Of a DNA stretch of 64,000 bases, positions 11,640 through 23,289 are shown one piece after another. The notes beneath the pieces were generated by a model, which saw only the letters and a program-made list of their open reading frames with translations, was not told where the DNA came from and made no database searches. The stretch lies in NCBI GenBank assembly GCA_037576215.1, contig JBANDB010000004.1:2666001-2730000 (forward strand), read 5' to 3'. The stretch is from Armillaria gallica. Lineage: Eukaryota > Basidiomycota > Agaricomycetes > Agaricales > Physalacriaceae. Within the stretch, counting starts at the first letter, position 1, and each line of letters begins with the position of its first letter. A program made the translations under genes and the position numbers.

Positions 11640-12865
11640 CCTTTTGGGACGCACTGAGTTTCCGCGGGGTAGTGCTATAGGGAAGAATAAGTACTGGTTG
11701 GAGATTAGGCTCGATGAAAGTATACTGACGGGAATCCTTGGGGTTGAATTGGGAATGGGAGAACTTCGTGGACGGCGATAATCAGGCGGTCGGGGTAGAA
11801 GAATCGCCACCTGCATGTTCCGCGGCCACAGCGGCATGGACGGCTGGTCTGTCTCGATGGAGCGCTCCAACCTAAAGGCGAGTGAGAAGCTGTGGACAGC
11901 GATCGAGTTTGGAGACAGAGCGAGCATTTGAAGTCCACGGAAAGTTTGCTGGGAACGAATCTGGAGATTCGTGGCTGCTCCGTACGTCGGCACCGCGAAA
12001 GAAGCTGATGTAGAAGTGGGGAAACATAGTTGGCTCGTAAAACCATCGCTGGTTTGGTGAGAGGTGGGATAGCTGAGTCCGTTCATAAGTGAAAGGAGCA
12101 CTTGCGTGAATGGACGTCGTGGAATCATGGATTGTTTTTAAACTGGTCAATGCAGGGGGACAAAGCCAACATTTATGTCGAAGGGTAGTGAGAGAACAAA
12201 AATGGGGTCGGTGGGTCTAAGCTCCGGATGGTGCACAACAAAGACCCCGAGTGCCGCCATTCATCGTCGGGCTTGTCGGCTGCATTCTGATACCTGTAAG
12301 CTCCATTAATGCCAGAAGTTTCAATGATTTGTCTGTTGGTCCGGGAGATAGACAGAGATAGTGCGCGCCACGCAAGTTTCATCCAAAGAACGTCGCCTTC
12401 CGACCTAGAATTCACCCAAGTCAACAATACGCAAAGGCAATTCAAATCTTATAACCTACTTAACTTTACCCTGGCAATCAACTGTACGGTTCGTTCATAA
12501 CATTCCTCCACGACATGTCCCCAGCGCTCCGATATTATCATTCACTTAAAGGATGAAATTTGAAACGCTGCAGCCGTCTTCGAATTCCCGTTTTGCAATT
12601 TCAGACGCGTCCAAATTCTCTCCAACAGCGAAGTAATGGTCGACAGTACGCTCGCGGCGAAAGAGATTAGACACAGTGGACATGGCCCATCTCGATGAAG
12701 ACGGTGTCTCGTCATTGAAGTCCAAAGAGCCAGGCGTTAAATTACGGATTGGGAGCCGGAGAACGGCGGGATCAGGGAAAGAACGTTATCTATTCACGTG
12801 GCCGTGACATGTCGCGTCGAGACTGGAGGTGCTTGATGAAATTGCTCTGCCAGATTTGGCACGAT
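11640..12865. other. No recognisable gene
   Basis: Several frames of 90-174 residues are open on the minus strand (longest 11604-12128). They overlap each other in different frames, are rich in Ser/Pro/Arg, and show no domain. I see no convincing splice arrangement. Confidence 0.3.
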
Positions 12866-12869
12866 GGCG

Positions 12870-14170
12870 CGGCCTAAAGTTCACCGTTACGAGTTGAAGG
12901 AAGGATAGGTTGGTCCCAGGAGAACATCATCCAACGAGGATGAGGCCTGAGTTTGGCTTGAGGCGACCTGCTGTTATTTTGACTAGCTGACGAACACATC
13001 GGTTGACAGCAAGACGCTAAGCAGTTCTTTGAAGCTGCAGATTCCCTGCTGGCCGTGAGGAGACGAGCCTGACGAGGGAAGCAAACAAGACTCACTAGGC
13101 TTTTCTGGCTGATCAATAGCAACGTTGACGTCTCCATCGGTTAACATCCACCATTCAAACTAATAGAACGCACATCTGGAGAGTTTGGCATGAGCGCCAG
13201 TACGCCTCGAAAAGAAAGTACGTACTGCCGATCCAGACACACACGCTGCCGGCCGGCGATTGTATGAGGAGATGAAGACGATTTATGTATATTTCTCGAT
13301 GAGAGTAGTAGTATACAAAGTTCAGTCAAAGCAACGAAGAAGAAAATATGATACACACTTTCCCGTGAACATTAGATGCATGGGATATCCACCATCAGAT
13401 CTTCCAACCTGCTAAACATATTGATAACTTTGCTTGAAGAAGGCCATATCGTTTCCAGGGTCCTCTCGACGTGGCTACGGATGCACAGGAGATATCCTGA
13501 ACTGACCGTACGATGGCACTCAGGCCAGCAGCTCGAAAGACGGAAGGGTATACGATGCCAAACCCTGGTTACCGTGCGCCTGGTAGCATGCTCTTCCGGT
13601 CAGGTGACAAGGGATACCAGCTTCTCCAGGCAACTAAAATCAGCAAAAGACAGATCATACGTACACTTTTACTACTCACCGACTAGTACCACTTCCGAAC
13701 ATCCTAGTACTTGAAGCAAATTCTCCTGGTGCGCTAAGAAGTAGAGGTGTGTGACAATTGATGATGATGGTAAGAAGCCAAGCCGGATCACGCTTGATCC
13801 ACCGCGATCACGGCGTCAACGACTCTCATCATTTCTTCCTTCGTTCTCAGCGTCTCCATCTCTGTGGTCCAATGCCGGCATTTTTCTACGAGCAGGAATA
13901 GAAACCGTATGGCGTTCGACAAAATTAGTTCTCCTTTGGCGAGCATGGCGGTTGGGGTCTGCCAGTCAAAATGGCAGTGTGGCACTGGAGAAGGGCAGAC
14001 CTCTCGGGCGCCTAGTAAAGGGCTACTTGAAAGTAATAACTCAAACAGCATCAGAAGAACAGGCCATGAATACATGGTAAGCATCGTGGCCGTTTGACCT
14101 GCTAAATTTCTGCTAATAGTGACTGTTAGAATCCAACGCACTTCTACTGGGAAGTTTGGAAAACGGACAG
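12870..14170 (-). repeat. Dispersed repeat, inverted relative to 48990-50280
   Basis: The reverse complement of this stretch aligns over its length with 48990-50280. Both contain gcagaaatttagcagg, then acggccacgatgcttacc, tactttcaag, catttttgac-like and gaatttgcttc blocks in the same order. The shared phrases MYH.F.FVALTE and CFPRQ appear in translated frames of both copies. Other frames disagree (for example ISRNLAGQ against SRNLAGSN, followed by different frames), so coding is not preserved across both. A third, partial copy is at 9230-9460. I cannot assign it to a named transposon family. Confidence 0.65.
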
Positions 14171-14304
14171 AAAGATATAACAGACTTGCCCCTGTTCATC
14201 ATCGTTCCTGCTGGTCCAGAAGGAATCGCCTAATGGAAATTTCGCTGCAAATTGAACATTGCTTGCATTGCTAGGCGATGGTGAGATTTCTCACAAATTG
14301 CTCG

Positions 14305-15301
14305 TCAAGTTGGTTTGTGCTCGTATTCTTTCTTTCTTGGTCCATTTCTGACTTCTGTAGGCGTACTAGACGTACGTTTCAGCCATTGTTCGCCGAATCG
14401 GTAGCTTTGGTTTCCCTCCTCACCAGCTATCCAGTCGTACAAGTTCTTCTCGCAATGGACGTATCTTTCATCAAACTGTCCTGCGCCTTCTGTGACAAGC
14501 TCAGACTCTGCATCGATTGCCAGTGACTCTACCAACCCCAGAGACTACTACACATACCCCAGGGTGGAAGCGTTCGCACCATTCTCCCATTCACCATCAG
14601 GCTAGACGACCCAGATCTATTAGAATGGGTGCTCGTCCTTGTCGCTGCTCTTCTACCTCCACCGAATGATACCCGTAAAGTCCTTGGCTATCCCAAGGCA
14701 AAAGTCCCGCCAAGTCTTCAACGAAACTCTCCAGCTAGTCAACCCCTCCATCGAAGCTAAATCCCGAAAGAATCTTTCTTCCACAAAACCTTCGCAGGTC
14801 CCATCTTCTGGCCCGACTGTGATTAGAGTGGCCTTTTCTGTTTCGTCGAGCCACGAGCATGTACTCAGCCAAACCGGCTTGTTTATTTGGGGTGGGTGCG
14901 ACGTTACCATCCGCAACTACGAGAACCGAACATGCCATCGGGGTATCACGAGTATTGGAACGCGATTTTCCGACGCTTTGACTTGCGGATACTTGGGAAG
15001 TCGAGATCGCGGAGCCTATTATCATCGAAAATTCTTGGGCTTTTATTTTGTGTATCCAGCAAGCTGTCCCAAATTCACCCATCCCAACACTTTTGGTTTT
15101 AGTGTTGAGCCGGTATTTGTGTGCCAAAAAATGAGGAAGCGACAGGGACATGATCCAGAAATGAGGCTTGTTACGGCGGACTAGTTCAATTCTACGGACA
15201 ACATCTCTGCTACCAGAGAGAACCGCAGTGAGCCTTATTGTTTTCTTCGACTTGGTTTCGCGTGCTGTTCTAATCATGTTGAAAGTCAGGCCGGTGAACA
15301 T
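14305..15301 (-). other. Possible hypothetical gene, minus strand
   Basis: Minus-strand frames at 14735-15301, 14653-14916 and 14305-14535 could be exons of one gene. The middle one contains a plausible coding stretch (LSTCSWLDETEKATLITV). No family is recognised and splice joins are not decisive. Treat as unproven. Confidence 0.25.
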
Positions 15302-16063
15302 TGAACGTCGCTCTGCACAGTGCCTCCGTAGCTTTGTCGCCCTTTCATTTGAACAGAGTTCAGTATGCCGTACCGACGGTTCGTCGCTATACTAAAATGT
15401 CGCAAAGATGTCGTTTCAATTTTTCGTACATGGAACTGTCCCATTGGCTCTTCACTTCTCTATTCCGGCACCAGCTTTTTAGGGTAGACTATTCTCGACT
15501 CCCGCTATCCTGATTCATCTTCCAAGGTTACCATTTGGAACGTGGTGGCGCGTACCTAGCTTACCTAGCAGCGAAACGCAAGTGCTAATTTTCATAGTGT
15601 CGTACTTCCAGTTTCAAGCTTCAACGCCCATTACAAATGCAGAGTTACATCAAACAAGATGGTAAGTAGTTTTCTTATCTACACCCAGCTGCATCAACCT
15701 TTTTACTTCGGCCAAATCGATTATTGCAAAAACTAAGATTTTCTCGAACCGGTGCTCTGGCAACCTTCGTCCAACAACCCAACGTTGCGACTGTGCTCTG
15801 TAGTACGGAGAACAACCAAGTATCGTGTACGTGCCTTCGGGTATCGGGCACTGGTAGGCTCTTATCTTTCATCTGCTAATTTCGTTCGCGCTTTACAAGA
15901 GAGTGGTGGGGCAAAAGAATTTCCATGAATAAATAATAAACATGTAATCACATCAATCAGGCAAACGGCAGCGACTAAAGATCAGAGCAAAAAAAAAAGT
16001 TACAAATAAACAAATTCAAGTATGGCACTTGCACCAGCGGCAGGAAGCATCCTAAAGAGTTTC
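15302..16063. other. Intergenic, 3' flank of laccase
   Basis: No gene recognised. The part at 15900-16060 is AT-rich and contains aataaataataaac on the plus strand and an a-run near 15990. It would include the laccase 3' untranslated region on the minus strand. Confidence 0.4.
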
Positions 16064-18700
16064 TTAGAGCGTGTCGTTGTATTTGGGACAGAGTTGATCC
16101 CATTGATCTTCGATGTGAGAAGTCAAGATAATACCCGGCCGCGAGGAGGAAGAGGACATACGTGTGGGGTGGATGGTATCGTCCCACTTCTTCGTGGCTT
16201 CGGCAAAGACAATCGCAAATCCACTATCAGAGAACGTCATTAGCGCGTTAGCTGCAGAGTAAAAGGACGCACGCCTCCAAGTGCCAATCAATATGACTGC
16301 AGAGAAATGTTAGCTAGTTATCAAATCAAAGTAGTAGAAGGCAACCCACCAGTGAAGAAACCACGGTCCAGGATTATCAGTGGTGAACCGGATTGTCACA
16401 TTGTCGTCCTGGTTACCAGTGCTGACAACATCTCGTCTCACAGGATTCTTATAGTTGTACACCGTACTATCTGCGGTTCGAACGACGTCGAAGGTGTGCT
16501 GGTCGGTATCAATTCTTGAGAATGAACAATTACCAAATTTTTGAATGAGAACGTACGCCGTGCAAGTGGAACGGATGCTAGTGTTGTTGAGATCAGATCA
16601 GATAGTCCATAAGTACGAAGTGGCTCACCGCTTCACGTGTGGCACCGGGCACATTGCCCGGCATAGAAATCTCAATGGTAGAATTTAAAGGAAGAGAATA
16701 AATAGAACCCTTGGGAAGGAGGTGGTCAGGTTTCTGTGCACCGCTTAAGATCTGCAAAAGAACTGGAGTTGTCGGGGGATAAATGAGTAGTTGTTGATTG
16801 TGAAATTTCCGGAATCTTGCTGTATGACTACAATTAGAAAAGACGACGAGATGCGGAGGAGAGAAGATGTACAGGGCCAAGAAAATTGAAGGCTAGGTTA
16901 AGCGCAACATCGACGCCTCCAATTTCGGGCAATCCAGGCTATTAAAGGTCAGACAACGGATGGGTGTCAGTAAAGGTATACGGAACATACAGCTCCTGGA
17001 TTTTCGAGAGGCTTCAGAAGATGCTCGTCAGTTCTGGGAGGGTATTTGAATCAAACTACTTACCACCAACTGACTCTCGTCCATTATTGGTGCCCTCGGA
17101 ACGAGGGGAGTATCAGGATCTACGTTATCGGCACCGTTGTATCGGAGGATGGCAGAGTTAATACCACCTTCGTACCCGTGCGTACCAACGCTGGGATCGG
17201 CACGGATCCCTGGAGATGTTGTTGTCAAAGAATGCTTTGTAATGGCGAAAAAAGGATAGACGCACAGTAGTTGCCAATTTCCTGGTTCGCGTTCAACTGG
17301 GTGATATATCAGTAACTCTTGCATTTTTACAAAAAGAAGCCAAGACGGACGACAAACGAGTATCGTTGACCTACAGAAGGAGAAAGAAGACATGTTCTCT
17401 CATCTCGTCACCTCCAAAGGATGACGATAAAAAACATACCGGAAAAGATATCCATTTGTTCCACGGTGTACGGGACGTGGTTTATACCGTCGACTTCAAT
17501 GATTGTCCTGCCCATTACCGGTCACTGAAAGAACCATCGAAAGCAAAAAAAGGTGGGTAATCACATCGTGTGGCTATCAATGGAGAATCTGAACGACGCT
17601 TCACAACCAAGGTTAATCATCCGAATGCGATACCTACACTGTACTCATCAGAAGGACCTTCAAAGACACACAGAGAAAAATGTGTACCGTGTTCCCTTCT
17701 TGACCTTCACGACAGCTAAGTCGTGCGTGGCGTTGTTACTCCAACTAAGTCACCAATTAATACCTTCTACGAGATTCCAAACATGAAACCAGCATACCGT
17801 CCCAGGCCATTGATAAGGGTAGAATCGGCTATGCTACAAATTGATTATCAGTCATATATTCATATGATATAACGGAGAAATAGGATTACGGTAAGCCCAA
17901 TTCTTTTGCACGTGCATGGTACCAGTCCGACAATGTCAAGATGCTAGTGCTGTCTGTGGCACGTCATTTTACAATCTAAACAAGAAGATATGTCAATGTA
18001 CCATCATCGATGTCATACAGGTGGGCATGGGGATCGCGGGGGTCGTAGATGATGAAAGGCCCACGCAGCCCGTCACAGTATTGAGTAGCTAGAGTGACCA
18101 TTCAACCTCAGGACAAGTATAATGAAGAACATTCGTACCCAAGTGAGAATGGTACCAGAAAGTTCCAGCTTGATTGGCAGAATCAAAATTGTAGAGAAAA
18201 GAGTCTCCTGTCACGATAGGGCACTGTGTTCTGATTCGTAAAAATGGCCGATGGTATCAACCGTTCCATATTACCTGGTTCACAAAAGCGGGGCCGTCAG
18301 CCCAGGCAGTTCCCTTCTGGAAAAGACCGTGCCAATGCTGGAGGAACGTATGAGATGTGGAGTTGAGTTAGGAGGAAATTAACGTACGATAGAGGTGCTC
18401 TCTACATACGTATTGTTGTCGAGTTCATTGACGACGTTAATTCTGAATTTATCACCCTGAACACAACATTCGTAAATGGCAACATGGAAGGAAGGCTGAG
18501 AGACCAACCTTGTTTCCTCTGATGAGCGTGTTATCTATCTGCGAGTTTGCCAATACAGCATAGCGTTCGAAGCCATCGGGACTGACTTTCCCGTTGGAGA
18601 TGACGAGGTCGCCCACGGGCCCGATAGTTCCCTGTCGGTGTCCGTAAGAGCGAGGGAGAACGAGGACGAGAGCTAGCAGAGAAAAGAGAGAAAAAGTCAT
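16064..18700 (-). CDS. Laccase (multicopper oxidase), secreted
   Basis: Oxidises phenols with reduction of O2 to water, outside the cell. Starts at ATG 18700 with a hydrophobic signal peptide ([16 protein letters not shown]), then the laccase N-terminus [20 protein letters not shown]. The copper signatures are all present across short introns: [29 protein letters not shown] followed by [22 protein letters not shown] joined over an intron to HTFDVV; and [12 protein letters not shown] rebuilt over two introns. The residue ten after the type-1 Cys is Phe, as in high-potential fungal laccases. The C-terminus reads [12 protein letters not shown], stop TAA 16064-16066. No break seen. Its first exon also lies in the 12-kb duplication, whose other copy holds only a fragment. 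Confidence 0.92.
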
Positions 18701-18799
18701 GTCGACTTGTAGAGCCAGACAGACCTTTGCACTCACTTTATACCTACGTTGAAAAGTGTGTGAGTGCCAAGCCTCGGATGTGAGCTTTCTACGCAATCT

Positions 18800-19928
18800 A
18801 TTGAACATACTAGGGTGTGATGTTCGTAATACTAGCGCTCGGCAAAGATCCGTTACTAAACACGAGAGTCATACCTCTCTAGACTTCACAGTCTGCATCA
18901 AAATGCCTCAAGCAGACCACAACGAACGCAGCTGATCCGGAGTGATTGTATTGCACATATATTAATCAGGAGCGGTTTGCGCTAGAGGCATTGTTATTTT
19001 TGGTCATGTAGAAAGGTACAGAAGTACGAGATAATGTCCGTACCTTTACAGTAACCCGTAGATATGTGGTTTTCACAGCCAAATTGGAGTTACCGAGCCA
19101 CCTTGCAATCTGAAAAGTACAAACGAAATCATTAGGGACAGGATGACTCATAGACGTACATGCTTCCCTACTGGCAGTCTTGGCGTTCTCGCACTGAAGC
19201 GGAATGTATCATCAGGGTGTCGGTTCCCAGGAGAGATTCTAGTCATTCATGGGATGCCAGGAACACACGCTTGGCGCTCCGGTAACTAAAGTATTAGAAT
19301 GCAAGCACAAATCGAGAAATAGACCTGGACGAGTACTTGCGGAGTTGTTCCGGATGTCAAGGCAGGATCTAAACCTTCTTAAATTCCTCGGCCAGAAGAA
19401 ATGTGCGGAAACCATTGAGGTATCATCATACTATATCAGAATGTTCAAAGTTACGCATGCACTTCAGACATACCAATAAGGAGAAGCTTGGCATTGCCCA
19501 AATGCGTGCCAGAATGCTCGGGTAGCATCGTGCTCTAAGTTCTCAATTGAAAGCCGGAGAACACTCTATACCTACACTGGTCCGGTTGCAAAATCCCAGT
19601 CTCTACTTCACCTTGTCAGCAGACCAGTAGAAGCAAAGTTGAAACTGGCGTACATGAGCTTGTTATTAAGAGTTAATCTTTGTGCAACTTCAATGTGAAC
19701 AGAATCTCTCGGGCATTTAGGCTCGCCATTCTAGTCCGGGATTTTTTAGGAACATTGGTCCAGAAAATCCGTATAAGTATAGCAAGGGAGGAACACTTGG
19801 ACTCAATATGAGCGCGGTTCACCATGATAGTGGCTGGCGAGCCGCGAACTTCGGCCATTAAAGTTCTTGGCAGAGAAGACATGACAGATTTGAACAATTC
19901 ATACGAGTCTAGTGAGAAATGCATTGGG
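18800..19928. other. Laccase 5' flank and unassigned sequence (copy A)
   Basis: Short frames on both strands are kept in copy B (minus 18966-19151, plus 19249-19479, minus 19673-19939), but that only reflects recent duplication. A minus-strand phrase (RFSARTPRLPVGKHV, best seen in copy B near 52340) faintly resembles the FAD-domain start of cytochrome b5 reductases. It is too short to call. 18701-19000 should include the laccase promoter. Confidence 0.3.
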
Positions 19929-19936
19929 TTGAAACT

Positions 19937-20428
19937 CAAGGGGGTCTGAATATGAAAAAAAAAGACATGGGGTCGATTAAATATTTTCGTGCATCGGCGC
20001 TGGACCTACCTACCTCCACGTGACTTGTATGATGTCATTCTGCCTAATTTAGGCTCATTTTGACGCTTTTTGGCCTATTTTTGTCTCAAAAGTACCTGTT
20101 TGATAGATATCCTGATGTTTTTGCACACAGTCTGTATTCTATTGGGCATATATTGCAAAATTTGTTTATTAAGGTGTGTGACATCATCATGATGCAGTAA
20201 GCATTGATGCCAAAGAGTGCTGGTGAAGATGTCTAGAAAACCCATTATCATATTCTCAGAGGTAAATATCATGTACCATGGTATGTATTACATCAAAATT
20301 TATCTATAACATCCCCCAAAAAGTCGTTTTTAGGCCCCAATATGGGAGGTCAACTTTTTTTTTTCGGGCCTGCCGGCCCAACCTACCTACCTACCCGGTG
20401 TGCCGGGCCGACATTCCGGTACCCCTTG
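19937..20428. mobile_element. hAT-like MITE (492 bp) with 8-bp target-site duplication
   Basis: The element begins CAAGGGG and ends CCCCTTG, a perfect 7-bp terminal inverted repeat, with further subterminal similarity (acctacctacctcc near the left end against a matching acctacctacctaccc near the right end). It is flanked on both sides by ttgaaact (19929-19936 and 20429-20436). The duplicate segment at about 53085-53095 holds the uninterrupted site with one ttgaaact. An 8-bp duplication with this terminus fits the hAT superfamily. No transposase frame is present, so it is non-autonomous. Confidence 0.85.
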
Positions 20429-20436
20429 TTGAAACT

Positions 20437-22107
20437 TATAGAAAAACCGGAGATGGCATCACTGCCAAGGAGGAGGCGTTGTTTGTTCTTATTTCTCGAT
20501 CAATGCAGACGCGTCAGTTATGTAAGCAAACGTGATTTTTTCTCAAGCCCCTGATTTGCCCCGGACAGACAGACAATTAAGTAATGGAAGTGTTTCAATA
20601 TTTGTTTCTTCCTCGGAGAACTGCTAACAAACGAAGGTAGATCTCGACATCGAGGAAGAATATGTAGGGTGCCTTGTTAAAAACGGCATATCATTAGAAT
20701 GGAGCTTCACATCTGTGGCTTCCTCCAAAAGGGAAGTAAGTGAATAAGTAAGACTCATTCACTTGAAGTGATATCAAGTATGTACAGGAGGAACATCCGC
20801 CCAAAGGGGGATGCTGCCGCATGCTTAATGATCTAGAAGATCACAGTTTTCTCGGCTTGGCATCAAGAGCCTTATTATTAAGTTACCGTGCCAGGTCCCC
20901 CTGCAACTGTGCATGAGATGCAGGAAATTTAACGTTCACAAATCCATTCTGGGTGTTACTGTTGTGGAACTGTAAGCACGACAGCCCCGTCTGGATGCCT
21001 CTTTCCGATACTTACGGACCTTGAAAGGCACGTGGAGTACTCATGTCTGCACCGTGTGTTTTAGAATACGAGTTCCTAATAAAGCGGCTTGCCAGGCTAC
21101 GTGTGTTTATGTTGCGATCCAACTCAATTACCACTAGCGGTCGTCGGTCGACGACTTTGACGTTACTAAAGTTGCGATTGTAGACCCACAGAGACCTTGA
21201 CAAGTAAGGTAATCCAGGGGGCTACCTGGTCGAAGGGGGGAGGCGCTGAAGGTAAGCATCTCTCAACATTCTTGTTTATACATCCTGAAACATTTCGCAA
21301 GGCCCAATCAATGGTGACGGATCGTCTACCGTTGTTCATGCTAATTACTCTTTCCAAAGAAAGTTTGTTCCCATCGGTGAGCAGGCGATGAAAGAAATGG
21401 CGACCCACTTAGCACTAACAACGATCCCAGAAATCGGGCTCCTTGTGTGACGTGAGTACATGCACTGCAGCAGCCATGCCATTCTGAAGTCCGGAATTCC
21501 AACCAGGCGACCCCAAGAATACACTTCAAACTACGTCCTGACTCCTCTCGCAGTAGCTGGAATTTTGATGTTTATCTGTATCTCCGATTGGTACTGCTCA
21601 TTTGGAACAAACTGAACGAGCGAGCTGGGAGGACGTCGGTCCGGATAGCTGACATCAGGTTCTCTTCCCCCACTGCCATCAAGTACACTGACACAATGAT
21701 GGACGACTTCTTACTCATTCCCAGCACATAGATGGCAGGACCAATTTTCCTACCCTTTTTCACAATCTTTCTATCCTCAACTGAATAAAGCTCTCTGGAA
21801 TAAGCTAGAAACCGTTCTCTCAAAGATTCATTGATTCTCTAGCGTCCAAGATTCCAGCGTTTTTGAAATTTTACTGTGCTCAGTGTCTGTATCTGCGCGC
21901 GACCATCACTACATTTTCCCTCTTGGACCTGCCTCGTCTTAATCTGATACTCAGGTTCAATGCTATATTATCATTACGAGTTTTTTTCCCTTTCCCAATG
22001 ACGAGGACGATATAGTCTAAGAATAGAAAAATGGAGCAAATTCACACGCTTGCGCTTCGTGGCGGTGCGACACAGCTGCGAACAACTCTTGTACCTCAAC
22101 CACCACC
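20437..22107. other. No recognisable gene (copy A)
   Basis: Only short frames shared with copy B. Nothing recognisable. The last few hundred bases, with a pyrimidine-rich ttttttttccctttccc stretch near 21980-22000, probably form the promoter and leader of the BAR-domain gene. Confidence 0.35.
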
Positions 22108-23289
22108 ATGGAAGGCTGGAGCAAGCTTCAATCAAGCATCGGCAGTCTCAATCTCGGTCAGAGTGCAAATAAACTGGCCAAGGGCTTCAATTCGAGCGTC
22201 CAGGCGACAAAGGAGCGATTGGGCCAGGTAGCGCCAGAGGAGATTACCGAGCTTCCACAGGGTGAGCATCTTTGTTCGTGACACGATAGGACCACGGCCA
22301 ATTAGCGATGCACTGCAGAGTACAAGGATCTCGAGAACCGTGTCGATTCCCTGCGGAATGCCCATATTGCCTTGCTGAAGCGAGTAGCCATTCAGCGTCC
22401 ATTCTTACCCTAATGCTAATTACCATGCAGGATAACGAAGGTCTACGAGCATGAAGGCTATGATTACCCCACCCAGATCCAAGAGTCCATTTCCGAGCTG
22501 TCCACGTCCATCGGTGCAGGCCTGACCAACTTTGCCGCCAATAACCTCAAGGGGACCAATCTGCCAACTCTTGCGCCTGTCGTGGCACCTCAGGCCCAAC
22601 ACAAGACGCTGCCTCATGCGTTGGGGCGGGCGGCGACGAGTGCGGCGCAGGGGCTGGGTTCCGAGGACAGGCTGGGCAGGGCGCTGGCACTGTATGCAGG
22701 AGGATACGACAAGGTTGCGACGGCGAGGCTACAGCAGGACGAGAGCATCCGTGTAGGGTTCCTCCACCCATGGCAAACGACCTTGAGCACCTCAATCCAG
22801 GTTGCGATGAGGGCGCGGCAGGCGGTCAAAGTTAGCCGGCTGGAGCTGGATGCTGCTAAGCAAACGTACGTCGTCATTTTATCATTTTTTGCGCTCTATC
22901 TGACCGGTGTCTGCAGGCTGAAGAATGCCAACCCATCGAAGCAGGAACATGCTAGACTGGAGGTCGAGAATGCGGAAGATGATTTGGTGCAGAAGACAGA
23001 GGTGGCTATCACTTTGATGAAGACGGTATTGGAGAATGTCAGTCTTCTCCTCGCTTTACTTTTTACTTTGCTCATTGTTGCATGCAGCCGGAACCCCTTA
23101 AGAACCTCAATGAACTTGCCAAGTCGCAGCTGATGTTCTACGCAGCCGCAGCCGAGGCACTGTCGAGCGTACAAGGTGAAATTGAGGAGCTGAGTGTTGC
23201 AGCAGAAGGGGAGTATAGGTGAATTTTGTTGCTACGAGTACTGTTACCCTCTCTGAAGCCCTCGCCCTAGGAAGTCCCGTGACCACTGA
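22108..23289 (+). CDS. BAR-domain protein, Gvp36-like (copy A)
   Basis: A curved-membrane-binding coiled-coil protein of the fungal Gvp36 family, expected on Golgi and endocytic vesicles. ATG 22108 begins MEGWSKLQSSIGSLNLGQ. Next exons: EYKDLENRVDSLRNAHIALL; then KVYEHEGYDYPTQIQES and a long helix with HPWQTTLSTSIQVAMRAR and VSRLELDAAK; then SKQEHARLEVENAEDDL; then LNELAKSQLMFYAAAAEAL and AAEGEYR. A small last exon adds KSRDH before TGA 23287-23289. The second intron (22380-22430) must start with GC (gcgagt) to keep the frame, a GC-AG intron. The family C-terminus usually ends in a similar KSR tail. No break seen. Confidence 0.85.
22380..22430 (+). other. GC-AG intron in the BAR gene (copy A)
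   Basis: The exon before ends HIALLK and the exon after starts ITKVYEHEGYDYP. Only cutting at AA|GCGAGT with acceptor ATGCAG keeps the frame and the family consensus. The GT donor two codons later leads to an immediate stop. The same sequence is in copy B. Confidence 0.65.

Noticed and set aside
18966..19480. Possible cytochrome b5 reductase-like gene
   Set aside because: Only one short phrase (LPVGKHV) resembles the family. No flavin- or NAD-binding motif follows in any frame.
20330..20420. Polypyrimidine and GC-rich repeats (acctacctacc, gccggcc) read as a microsatellite
   Set aside because: They are the subterminal part of the hAT-like MITE and not an independent simple repeat.
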